Below are positions 1 to 8,000 of a DNA stretch of 64,000 bases, one piece after another. Position 1 is the stretch's first letter; the number at the start of each line of letters is the position of its first letter. The DNA is from Haloferax sp. Q22 (GTDB lineage Archaea > Halobacteriota > Halobacteria > Halobacteriales > Haloferacaceae), in assembly GCF_001482285.1 (NCBI RefSeq), contig NZ_LOEP01000023.1, positions 1-64,000 on the forward strand. The letters are read 5' to 3'. The notes beneath the pieces were generated by a model. It was not told where the DNA came from and ran no database searches. It saw only the letters and a program-made list of their open reading frames with translations. Both the position numbers and the translations under genes were made by a program.

Positions 1-7
1 CGGTGTG

Positions 8-57
8 TCGTTCGCATTCATCCAAAATGCCTTGGACCACTTAAGGCCGTCGTATCG
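8..57 (-). promoter_or_regulatory. rRNA operon promoter, proximal copy (leftward)
   Basis: The minus strand reads TACGACGGCC, then CTTAAGTGG as a TATA-like box (about 40-48), then CATTTTGGATGAATGCGAACGAC with the start expected near 14. It repeats the motif order of the copy at 155-203 about 147 bases further along. Tandem promoters of this kind drive haloarchaeal rRNA operons. Confidence 0.7.
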
Positions 58-154
58 TGGCGACCCCCGGGAAGGTGTGTCATCCCGGTGAGCGCCTGAC
101 GACCTTGGGGTCGGGGCGTTCGGTGGAAGCCTTCGGGGGGAGTACCCCCGTGCG

Positions 155-203
155 CTTCTTCGCATTAATCCGAATGCCGGGGATACATAAAAGGCCGTCG
201 AAC
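155..203 (-). promoter_or_regulatory. rRNA operon promoter, middle copy (leftward)
   Basis: Read on the minus strand this copy has TTCGACGGCC, then TTTTATGTATCC (TATA, 181-192), a CATTCGGATTAATGCGAA start region and CGAAGAAGCGC. This is the layout known for haloarchaeal rRNA promoters, with a TTCGACGG element directly before the TATA box and a TGCGAA start. It points to the left edge, which suggests a 16S rRNA gene beyond the window. That last step is inference. Confidence 0.75.
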
Positions 204-212
204 CGATGGCGC

Positions 213-252
213 TTCGTCATGCGGTTTCATGGCGGGATTACTCATAAAATAA
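213..252 (-). promoter_or_regulatory. rRNA-type promoter, distal copy (leftward)
   Basis: On the minus strand an ATTTTATGAG box (241-250) lies about 25 bases before an initiation-like GCATGACGAAGCGCC stretch. That stretch resembles the ATGCGAAGAAGCGC start of the next promoter copy downstream. It lacks the GACGGCC element that precedes the TATA box in the other two copies, so it is a diverged member of the array. Confidence 0.45.
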
Positions 253-465
253 TGATAGACTCACGGGGAGACGGATAACTCTGGAGAACGTAGATATCGC
301 GCGACTGGAGGCCGGTCGGTCATCCCCCGCGTCGTACGTTCGGTCTGACCGGGTGTCGGTCGCGCAAGCAGACGCTGGCGGCGCTGTTTGAAAGGCGTAT
401 CGACTGCACTACGACTCGGGTGCTACACGTGCGTGCGCACGATAAGAATGTGAACGTCGGTCGCG

Positions 466-780
466 CTACTCGTCGAGGTGCTCGATTCCTTTCTTGGAAA
501 CGTTCCCTTTGGTGATCTTCCCTTCCATCCAGCCGGGCTTGTCCTCGGGGGCGCTGCTGTTCCACGCCCACGCGTCGAAGATGTGGACCTTGTCAGTCCC
601 CTTCTCCCGGAGTCGAATCTCGACCGCGTCCGACTTCGCGTCGTCTTCGGACCCGGCGGGGTCGAGTCGTCGGGCCGCCTTGAGCGCCGCTTGTCTCGGC
701 ATGCTGCCCGAAAACACACTCGTCTCTGTACCGTCCTCCTCTCGGAGCACGAAGTTCCGCTTACCGTCCTCGCGTACCAT
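466..780 (-). CDS. MC1-family non-histone chromosomal protein
   Basis: This 104-residue protein matches MC1, the DNA-bending chromosomal protein of Methanosarcina, along its whole length. RNFVLREEDGTE near the start, PRQAALKAARR in the middle, then IRLREKGTDKVHIFDAW and GWMEGKITKG near the end correspond in order to the MC1 sequence. Compared with the 93-residue methanogen protein it has a short acidic insertion (SEDDAKSD), as expected for a halophile. A GAGGTGG ribosome-binding site lies just before the ATG at 780, and a TATATTTATC box sits at 821-830. The gene is upstream of, and in the same direction as, the rRNA-type promoters. It probably bends and compacts DNA. The family call is strong; the cellular role is known from homologues. 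Confidence 0.9.
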   Translation of the reverse strand: MVREDGKRNFVLREEDGTETSVFSGSMPRQAALKAARRLDPAGSEDDAKSDAVEIRLREKGTDKVHIFDAWAWNSSAPEDKPGWMEGKITKGNVSKKGIEHLDE

Positions 781-1018
781 GATTTTCCACCTCTATGCCA
801 ATGAACCACATGGCACATGATAAATATATCGACGAATTTCGACCGACGACGCCGTGTTACTTATATACTCGACCGGTTTGGCGCGCCGACTCACCTCGCC
901 GACGATGCGACGGGCTTGGCTGCGAGACGGTCGGGTTCCGGCGAAAATCACCACTCTCCGGGAGGACGGAGACAACACTTATGTATCCCCTGCGGCGAAC
1001 CAACGGATAGACCCCCAG

Positions 1019-1216
1019 ATGGTCCGGAAAAAGAAGCTCAGTCCGAGTGGCGCCAAAGACGAGAACGGCGAGTACCACAACGTCCATGTCAACCTCCACG
1101 AAGACGAACTCGCGGTCGCCGGAATGGAGATCGGCGACGAGGTGTTCGTCCGCGTTCGGGACGGTAAAATCATCATCCAAAAAGCGGACCCAGACCAGGT
1201 CGAACACGACTTCTGA
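1019..1216 (+). CDS. small AbrB-like (SpoVT-AbrB fold) protein
   Basis: A 65-residue protein. After a basic start (MVRKKKL), the segment HVNLHEDELAVAGMEIGDEV followed by FVRVRDGKIIIQKA has the strand pattern and the GDEV-RVRDGKIII ending typical of AbrB/MazE-like swapped-hairpin DNA-binding domains. Longer in-frame starts exist at 905 and near 854. I chose 1019 because a CTTATGTAT box at 978-986 would place a transcript start about 10 bases before this ATG and because the protein family is short. A second TATA-like box (TTATATAC near 860) is also present. No toxin partner is adjacent, so a transcription regulator is more likely than an antitoxin. The target is unknown. Confidence 0.7.
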   Translation: MVRKKKLSPSGAKDENGEYHNVHVNLHEDELAVAGMEIGDEVFVRVRDGKIIIQKADPDQVEHDF

Positions 1217-1276
1217 GCGCGTGATACGTATCGTCTCGAACCGACCCGTCACCAGCGGAAGGCACGACAGACAGCA

Positions 1277-2332
1277 ATGAACCCCTATCACCTCGCCAAA
1301 CCACTCCTCTTTTCGTTTCCACCGGAGACTGCCCACCGGACCATCCACGGACTGCTCGCGACCGCTCGCGGCACTCCGGTCGAACCGCTCTTAGAGCGAC
1401 GCTACCGCGTAAACGACTCCCGACTCGCGACGAACGCGTTCGGCCTCGACTTCCCGAATCCGGTCGGCGTCGCGGCTGGATTCGACAAGAACGCCGAGAT
1501 ACCCACCGTTCTTTCGGCGCTCGGCTTCGGCCACGTGGAAGTCGGCGGCGTCACTGCAGAGCCCCAACCCGGAAACCCGCGCCCCCGGATGTTCCGCCTC
1601 CCCGAAGACGAGGCGCTCATCAACCGCATGGGCCTCAACAACGAGGGCGCGGACGCGGTCGGAGAGCGCCTCGCCGCCGGACCCCTCCCGGACATCCCCG
1701 TCGGCGTCAACCTCGCGCTCTCGGAGGTAACGCCCACAGAGGAGGCCCCCGACGACTACCGCTACACCTACGAGCGCGTCGCCGACGGCGCGGACTACTT
1801 CGTCGTCAACGTCTCGTGTCCCAACAGTGAGGGCTTCCGCGACCTACAGAACCGCGACTCGCTCGAAGCGATTCTCGGGACGCTCGTCGACGCCGGTGCC
1901 GACCCGCTTCTCGTGAAACTCTCGCCCGACCTCCCGGACCCCGCCGTGGAGGACGCGCTCGAAGTCGTCGACGAACTCGGTCTCGACGGCATCATCGCCA
2001 GCAACACGACCACCTCGCGGCCCGACACCCTGCGGAACCCAAACCGGGCAGAACGCGGCGGCCTCTCCGGGAAGCCCATCGAGGCCGAGGCCACGAACAT
2101 GATTCGCTTCATCGCCGAGCGGACCGACGTGCCCATCGTCGGCGTCGGCGGCGTCTCGGACGCCGAAAGCGCCTATCGGAAGATTCGCGCCGGGGCCGAG
2201 ATGGTCCAACTCTACACGGGCATGATTTACGAGGGCCCGTCCATCGCCCGCGACATCAACCGCGGCCTCCTCGACCTGCTCGACCGCGACGGCTTCGACG
2301 ACGTGGCCGACGCCGTCGGGTCGGGGCTGTAG
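1277..2332 (+). CDS. pyrD: dihydroorotate dehydrogenase (quinone type)
   Basis: This enzyme oxidises dihydroorotate to orotate in pyrimidine synthesis and passes electrons to quinone. The 351-residue length and the order of motifs fit class 2 PyrD: an N-terminal segment likely to contact the membrane, AAGFDKNAE (FMN-binding start), EVGGVTAEPQPGNPRPR, NRMGLNNEG, NVSCPNSEG with the catalytic serine region, LLVKLSPDL, ASNTT and GVGGV near the phosphate site. The ATG is used directly and the gene is single, with a membrane-protein gene following 94 bases later on the same strand. Confidence 0.95.
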   Translation: MNPYHLAKPLLFSFPPETAHRTIHGLLATARGTPVEPLLERRYRVNDSRLATNAFGLDFPNPVGVAAGFDKNAEIPTVLSALGFGHVEVGGVTAEPQPGNPRPRMFRLPEDEALINRMGLNNEGADAVGERLAAGPLPDIPVGVNLALSEVTPTEEAPDDYRYTYERVADGADYFVVNVSCPNSEGFRDLQNRDSLEAILGTLVDAGADPLLVKLSPDLPDPAVEDALEVVDELGLDGIIASNTTTSRPDTLRNPNRAERGGLSGKPIEAEATNMIRFIAERTDVPIVGVGGVSDAESAYRKIRAGAEMVQLYTGMIYEGPSIARDINRGLLDLLDRDGFDDVADAVGSGL

Positions 2333-2426
2333 CGTCGCCCGCTCCGGCCGCTCACCGCGATAACCGACCGCCTGCGCGCCGATGGCGAACCGAAGACTGA
2401 TTTTCCGTCTATTCGATTGACAACTC

Positions 2427-3767
2427 GTGCGCCCTCCCGCTCCTCGCGACTCCGGCGTGCTCGCGGTTCTCGCCTCAAACGCCGTCGCGCCCGTCGGCGT
2501 CCTGTTCCTCGGGTGGTCCCCGACCGTGCTCTTCGGCGTGTTCGTCGCCGAAATCGCCGCCGTGCTGTGCTGGACGCTCGTGAAGATACCCTTCGCGGCC
2601 AAGCGCCCCAACAACGCCATCGGCGACGGGGACCGACTGTTCGGCCCGTTACAGGCCAAGCGAGGGTCGGTCTCGTTCCCCGGACCGTTCCCGCCGTGCT
2701 ACCCGCGGAACGTCCCAACGTTCCTCATCGCGGCGTTCCTACTCGTCCCGCTCGAACTCGGCGTCGCGTTCCTCACGTTCAGCCTGACCGACCCGGTCGT
2801 CACCGAGGAGGTCGCCGGACAAATCCTTCTGGGCGGCGTGGGCGTGTTCGTCGGACGGGGCGTCGAAACGGTCACCGGCTACTTCGCGGCGGGCGGCTAC
2901 CGCGGCCACTCCCCCCGGTCGGTGCTCCTGCCCCCGTTCAAACTCCTGTTCGCCGTTGGACTGCTGCTGTTCGTCGTCGGGCCGTTCGCAGTCGAGTTCG
3001 ATAACGCCGCGTTCCTCGCGGCCCTCGTCGGCCTGAAACTCCTCTACGACCTCCGCGCGCTCCAGCTCGAACGGAGCGAAAAGCGGGGCGTCTTCTACCG
3101 CCTCTACGGGAGCGAGGAGACGGAGATAGAACCGGTTCCGGTCGAGGAACCGAAAAGAGCGCCGACCTATCGAACCACGCCAACCCGCGCGGTCGCCCTC
3201 GCCGATGCGGCCTACCGGAGCCTCCGGTACACGGTCACAAGCGACGTGCTGTGGTGTTACGGCGTCGCCGCCGCGCTCGTCTTCTTCGGCGCGTGGACGG
3301 TCGCGCTCGCGCCGCTCGCCCTCGCCGCCGCGTTCGGTTCCGTTCGGGGAACCACCCGCTACCTCGCCTCCGGACCCGTCGAGTTCCGGTGCTACGAGGA
3401 CGTGCTCGTCGTTCACGACGTGCTGTTGGACGAGCCGCAAGCCCGACTCGAACGCGACGCGGTCACCGACGTCAGCGTGTCCACCGACGCCGTCGACCGC
3501 CTGTTCGGTACGGAGACGGTGCGATTCGAGACGGACGCGGACACGGACCCTGACGTGCAACTCACCGTCCCCGACCCCGAGGAGGTCAACGCCGACGACG
3601 CGAACTCGAACCATCCGATGACGGTTCCCCACGTCGAAGACGCGGCGGCGGTGATAGCCGCCTTTGACGGCGGCGGCGAGGCCGAGGCTGAAGCCGAGTC
3701 GGAGGCCGAGACGGAAACTGAGACCGAGGCCGATACAGAGACGCCGGTGCCGACCCGCGACGACTGA
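2427..3767 (+). CDS. multi-pass membrane protein, DUF6498-like
   Basis: A 446-residue membrane protein starting at GTG. The opening segment (ASNAVAPVGVLFLGW, then a long helix ending in VKIPFAAKRP) resembles the haloarchaeal DUF6498 proteins, whose role is unknown. Hydrophobic helices are visible near residues 12-28, 32-52, 92-115, 128-145, 168-192, 193-208 and 275-310. A soluble C-terminal part from about 320 ends in a Glu/Ala/Thr-rich low-complexity tail (EAEAEAESEAETETETEAD). No catalytic motif is visible. It follows pyrD and converges with valS. The membrane assignment is firm; the family name is a recollection that a profile search should confirm. Confidence 0.7.
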   Translation: MRPPAPRDSGVLAVLASNAVAPVGVLFLGWSPTVLFGVFVAEIAAVLCWTLVKIPFAAKRPNNAIGDGDRLFGPLQAKRGSVSFPGPFPPCYPRNVPTFLIAAFLLVPLELGVAFLTFSLTDPVVTEEVAGQILLGGVGVFVGRGVETVTGYFAAGGYRGHSPRSVLLPPFKLLFAVGLLLFVVGPFAVEFDNAAFLAALVGLKLLYDLRALQLERSEKRGVFYRLYGSEETEIEPVPVEEPKRAPTYRTTPTRAVALADAAYRSLRYTVTSDVLWCYGVAAALVFFGAWTVALAPLALAAAFGSVRGTTRYLASGPVEFRCYEDVLVVHDVLLDEPQARLERDAVTDVSVSTDAVDRLFGTETVRFETDADTDPDVQLTVPDPEEVNADDANSNHPMTVPHVEDAAAVIAAFDGGGEAEAEAESEAETETETEADTETPVPTRDD

Positions 3768-3833
3768 CGAGCCATCGGCTGGGCGACCGACTACCGGGAA
3801 AAGAACGCGGACGAAAACGACCGGGTCGCCGCC

Positions 3834-6446
3834 TCAGTCGGCGTGCTGGACGATGACGATGGCGTCGCCGGCTTCGAGCATGTCGCCTTCGCCGACGTAC
3901 TCGCGGGACTCCTCGATGGTGAACATCTCGGGGTCGAGTTCGACGCCCGCGACGTGCATCACGCCGTCTTCGACCTCGTAGTCGTCGCTTTCGAGCGCGG
4001 CCTCGATGTCCGGAACTTGAGCGCCGTACTCGGGGCCGACGAGCGAGTAGTCGAGGTCGACGCCGGTCACGACCGACTCGATTTCGGGCTCCTCCTCGAG
4101 CAGTTCGAGTTCCTCGATGTGCATCACGCCGCTCACGTCCTCCTCGAAGCCGTGGATGTCGCCGTACACTTCCACGAGGTCGACCGGAGCGTTCATCGAG
4201 AGCTGGTTGTCGCTTTTGTACTTACGGAGCGCGCCGACGACGGCCATCGCCGTCTCGCCGGCCGCCACGTCGGCGTCGAGGCCGAGCGGTTCGGGCCACG
4301 ACTGGTCGTGGACGCTCGTCTCGTCGTACATGTCGCGCCACAGTTCCTCCGTGACGTGTGCGAGGATGGGCGCGAAGCAGGTCAGGAACCGCTTGTGGGC
4401 GGTCTGGAGCGTGTACGCCGCCGAGGGGTCGTCGCCCTCGCGGACGCGCTGTTTGGCGATTTCGAGGTAGTCGTCACAGAACGTGTGCCAGAAGAAACTA
4501 CGCAGGCGGTCGCGCGCCTTCGAGAACTCGCGGTTCTCCAGTTTCTCCGTGACGAACTCGAGTTCGCGGTCGAGCGAGGCCAGAAGCCAGCGGTCGATGG
4601 CCTTCAGGTCGTCGTGGTCGAACTCGGCGGGCGCGTCCTCGGTGAGGCTCTCGACGAGCTTGGAGGCGTTCCAGAGCTTCCGCATGAGCTTTTCGCCCGC
4701 GACGAGGCCCTTCTCCTGGTACGGCAGGTCGTCGCCGACGGCGCTCCCGGCGGCCCAGTAGCGGGCGGCGTCGACCGGGAACTTCTCTAAGACCTCGTCG
4801 GGCGAGACGACGTTGCCGACGGACTTCGACATCTTCTCGCGGTTCTCGTCGAGGACCATCCCGTTTATCATGACGCTGTCGAACGGGACCTCGCCGGTGT
4901 GCTCGTAGCACTTGACGACCGTGTGGAACAGCCAAAAGGAGATGATGTCGTGGCCCTGCGGGCGCATGTCGAACGGGTAGAGTTCGGGCTGTTCGAGTTC
5001 CATCTCCTCCGTCTCGGGGTTCCAGTCCCAGCCGCCGTTGATGAGGGGCGTGAGCGACGAGGTCGCCCACGTGTCGAACACGTCGTCCTCGGCGGCGAAC
5101 TCGTCGTGGCCGCACGCGGGACAGGCGTCGACCGGCGGGTCGTCGGAAAGCGGGTCGACCGGCAGGTCCTCGCGGTCGGCGACGACGACGTGTTCGCAGT
5201 CCTCGCAGTACCAGACGGGGAACGGAATCCCCGAGGAGCGCTGTCGAGAGATGGCCCAGTCCCACTGAAGTCCCTCTATCCAGTTCTTGTACCGCGTGAA
5301 CATCTTCTCGGGGTACCAGTCCATCTGCTCGCCGGCTTCGAGGTACTCCTCGCGCTTGTCGAGCAGTTTGATGTACCACTGGTCTTTGACGAGGAACTCG
5401 ACGCTCGTGCCACACCGCTCGTGGACGTTGACCGTGTGCGTGATGGCGCGCTTGTCGAGGAGCGCCCCGGCGTCGTCGAGGTCGGAGACGATGGCCTCTC
5501 GCGCCTCGCCCGAGGAGAGACCGGCGTACTCGTCTGCCACCTCGGTCATCGTGCCGGACTCGTCGATGGCGACGCGGAGCGGCAGGTCGTGGGCCTGATA
5601 CCACTCGATGTCGGTCTGGTCGCCGAAAGTACAGCACATGACGAGGCCCGTGCCCGTCTCCAGGTCGACGCGCTCGTCTTCGAGGATGGGGACCCGCTGT
5701 CCGAACAGCGGAACCTCTGCCTCTTGCCCGACGAGGTGGGCGTTGTCGTCGTCGTCCGGGTGGACGAAGACGGCGACGCAGGCGGGGAGCAGTTCGGGGC
5801 GCGTCGTGGAGATGACGAACGACTCCTCGGAATCGGCCACGCCGAACTCGATGTCGTGGAAGTGCGAGCCCTGCTCGTCGTCTTCGGTCTCGACCTGCGA
5901 GATTGCGGTCTCGCACTCGGGACACCAGATGGCGGGCGCGCGCTGGCGGTACTGCCGGCCCTTGTCGTAGAGGTCGACGAAAGAGAGTTGGGAGACGCGC
6001 TGGACCTCGGGCGAAATCGTCTGGTACGTCTGGTCCCAGTCGATGGAGATGCCGAGGTTCTGCATCTTCTCCGTGAACTCGCCTTCGTACTCCGCCGTGA
6101 CCTCGCGGCAGAGCTTCTGGAACTCGCGTCGCTCGTAGTCCTGGTGTTTGATGCCGAGTTCGTCCTCGGTCAGGAGCTCCGACGCGATGCCGTTGTCGTC
6201 GTAACCGAACGGGAAGTACACCTCGTCGCCACGCATCCGGTTGAACCGGGCGACGAAGTCCTGAAGGGTGAAGCCGTAAACGTGGCCCCAGTGGAGGCTC
6301 CCGGACACCGTCGGCGGCGGTGAGTCGATGGAGAAGACGGTGTCGGGGTCTACCGCACGCTCCGGGTACGCGTACAGGTCCTCGTCGACCCACCTCTCTT
6401 GCCACTTCGCCTCGACGGTTTCCGGATCGTATTCTCCGCTCGGCAT
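3834..6446 (-). CDS. valS: valyl-tRNA synthetase
   Basis: This class I enzyme charges tRNA-Val. At 870 residues it has the usual archaeal length. The HIGH-type motif is HWGH at residues 52-55, after PPPTVSGSL, and the KMSKS loop reads KMSKSVGN near residue 538. The editing domain lies between, and two Cys pairs typical of zinc sites are visible around CPECETA and CPACGHDEF. The anticodon-binding region carries WNASKL. A TTTAACAG box at about 6475-6482 would start transcription within a few bases of the ATG, so the message is probably leaderless. It converges with the membrane-protein gene ending at 3767. Confidence 0.97.
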   Translation of the reverse strand: MPSGEYDPETVEAKWQERWVDEDLYAYPERAVDPDTVFSIDSPPPTVSGSLHWGHVYGFTLQDFVARFNRMRGDEVYFPFGYDDNGIASELLTEDELGIKHQDYERREFQKLCREVTAEYEGEFTEKMQNLGISIDWDQTYQTISPEVQRVSQLSFVDLYDKGRQYRQRAPAIWCPECETAISQVETEDDEQGSHFHDIEFGVADSEESFVISTTRPELLPACVAVFVHPDDDDNAHLVGQEAEVPLFGQRVPILEDERVDLETGTGLVMCCTFGDQTDIEWYQAHDLPLRVAIDESGTMTEVADEYAGLSSGEAREAIVSDLDDAGALLDKRAITHTVNVHERCGTSVEFLVKDQWYIKLLDKREEYLEAGEQMDWYPEKMFTRYKNWIEGLQWDWAISRQRSSGIPFPVWYCEDCEHVVVADREDLPVDPLSDDPPVDACPACGHDEFAAEDDVFDTWATSSLTPLINGGWDWNPETEEMELEQPELYPFDMRPQGHDIISFWLFHTVVKCYEHTGEVPFDSVMINGMVLDENREKMSKSVGNVVSPDEVLEKFPVDAARYWAAGSAVGDDLPYQEKGLVAGEKLMRKLWNASKLVESLTEDAPAEFDHDDLKAIDRWLLASLDRELEFVTEKLENREFSKARDRLRSFFWHTFCDDYLEIAKQRVREGDDPSAAYTLQTAHKRFLTCFAPILAHVTEELWRDMYDETSVHDQSWPEPLGLDADVAAGETAMAVVGALRKYKSDNQLSMNAPVDLVEVYGDIHGFEEDVSGVMHIEELELLEEEPEIESVVTGVDLDYSLVGPEYGAQVPDIEAALESDDYEVEDGVMHVAGVELDPEMFTIEESREYVGEGDMLEAGDAIVIVQHAD

Positions 6447-6536
6447 TGCGTTGGCGTACCTACAGCCGGGCGGACTGTTAAACGCCTCGGTTAAGTGCCC
6501 GAGGGAACGGAATTCGGGCGCGAGAGCCGTGACTGC

Positions 6537-7742
6537 CTACAGGACTGAAAGCGCCGACGCGAGGTCCGAACGCAGGTCGTCGACGTGCTCGACCCCCACG
6601 GACATCCGGAGGAGCGAATCGGAGATGCCGAGCGCGTCGCGTTCGGTCTGCGAGAGCGGCGAGTGGGTCATCGTCGCCGGGTGCTCGATGAGGCTCTCGA
6701 CGCCGCCGAGACTCACCGCCAGCGGGAACTCCCGGAGTTCGCCGAGGAACTCGGCGGTCCCGTCGAGGTCGGTGTTGAGTTCGAACGACAGCACGCCGCC
6801 GAATCCGGACTGCTGGCGGGCCGCGAGGTCGTGTTGCGGATGGGACTCCAGCCCCGGGTACAGCACTCGCGTCACGGCCTCGTGGGATTCGAGGAACTCC
6901 GCGATTTCCATCGCGTTGGCCTCGTGCTGGCGCATCCGCAGCGGGAGCGTCTTGATTCCCCGGAGCGTGAGGTAGGAGTCGAACGGCGAGAGCATCGACC
7001 CCATGCCGACGCGCTGGAGGAAGGTAATCTCCTCCAGTACGTCCTCGCGGTCGGTGACGACCGCACCGCCGATGGAGTCGGAGTGGCCGTTGAGGTACTT
7101 CGTGGTGCTGTGGACGACCACGTCGGCCCCGAGCGACAGCGGATTCTGGAACTGCGGGCTGAGGAAGGTGTTGTCCACTCCGAAGACCGCGTCCCCCTCG
7201 TCGGCGATGGCCGCGATGGCTTCGATGTCGCAGAGGTGCATGAGCGGGTTCGTCGGCGTCTCCATCCAGACGAGCGCCGTCTCCTCGCGCATCGCGGCCG
7301 CGACGTTCTCGGGGTCGGTGGCGTCCACGAACGACACGTCCACGTTCAGCCGGTCGGCAAACAGCCGGTTGAGCATCGTCTTCGTCCCGCCGTAGAGGTC
7401 CTCGAACGCGACGATGTGGTCGCCCGGCCGGACCACCGCGGTCATCGTCGCCGCGATGGCCGCCGTGCCGGAGACGAACGCCAGCGCGTGGTCCGCGCCT
7501 TCGAGCGCCGCGAGCCGGTGTTCCAGCGCGTTCCGCGTCGGGTTAGACAGCCGCGAGTAGAGATACTCGCCCGCGTCGGGGTCGAGCGTCTCCAGGTCCG
7601 CGTCGGGGTCGATGGTCGGCACCGCGTAGGTCGAAGAGAGGTGGACCGGAACGACGACGTCCTCGACGCCCGGAGCCGGGGCCTGCCCGCGCTCGCCGTG
7701 GGTCACCGCCAGCGTCTCGCGACGAACATCACTATCGTTCAT
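6537..7742 (-). CDS. cystathionine gamma-synthase/lyase family PLP enzyme
   Basis: A 401-residue Cys/Met-metabolism PLP enzyme. The lysine that binds PLP is K215 in HSTTKYLNGHSD, with YSRLSNPTR near residue 62, SGTAAIAA near 91 and the FGVDNTF aspartate region near 190. These enzymes handle cystathionine or O-acylhomoserine; the sequence alone does not separate synthase (MetB) from gamma-lyase. Two more members of the superfamily (metY) lie at 58.8-62.8 kb but differ in length and active-site neighbourhood. A CCTTTAGG box near 7767-7774 would give a near-leaderless message. About 80 bases upstream of the start is an inverted repeat, GAATTA (7823-7828) and TAATTC (7842-7847), which might be an operator. 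Confidence 0.88.
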   Translation of the reverse strand: MNDSDVRRETLAVTHGERGQAPAPGVEDVVVPVHLSSTYAVPTIDPDADLETLDPDAGEYLYSRLSNPTRNALEHRLAALEGADHALAFVSGTAAIAATMTAVVRPGDHIVAFEDLYGGTKTMLNRLFADRLNVDVSFVDATDPENVAAAMREETALVWMETPTNPLMHLCDIEAIAAIADEGDAVFGVDNTFLSPQFQNPLSLGADVVVHSTTKYLNGHSDSIGGAVVTDREDVLEEITFLQRVGMGSMLSPFDSYLTLRGIKTLPLRMRQHEANAMEIAEFLESHEAVTRVLYPGLESHPQHDLAARQQSGFGGVLSFELNTDLDGTAEFLGELREFPLAVSLGGVESLIEHPATMTHSPLSQTERDALGISDSLLRMSVGVEHVDDLRSDLASALSVL

Positions 7743-7886
7743 ACAGGAAGCGCGACGACTCGCGTCCTAAAGGTTTCTATCGCGTTCTGACCAAATGCAT
7801 GAAAAGAATTACTGAAGGCGTTGAATTACCCATAGTTATCCTAATTCGCTTCGTGGACCTTCAAAAATCTGTCCCGGCTCCTGTGT

Positions 7887-8000
7887 CAACGCCGACAGGT
7901 CGAAGCTCCAACCTTTTTCCGCGACTCGCGCCGCTCGTCGCGCACAAATCTGGACCAAAAACGACCGCCGGAAGTCCTACGCCAGCGCCGACAGGTCGAA
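7887..8000 (-). repeat. duplicated 3' end of pheT (18-bp direct repeat, 96 bp apart)
   Basis: The 18 bases at 7983-8000, encoding the last residues of PheT (FDLSAL), recur at 7887-7904 with one mismatch, in the same orientation and exactly 96 bases (32 codons) downstream of the stop side. The second copy would again read FDLSAL in the same frame, but it lies behind the pheT stop codon. Confidence 0.7.

Noticed and set aside
57-278. 73-codon plus-strand frame at the left edge
   Set aside because: It lies across the tandem rRNA-type promoters on the other strand and shows no protein-like pattern.
854-1018. Longer N-terminus for the AbrB-like gene
   Set aside because: The added residues look random and a promoter-like box sits inside the extension, about 35 bases before the ATG at 1019.
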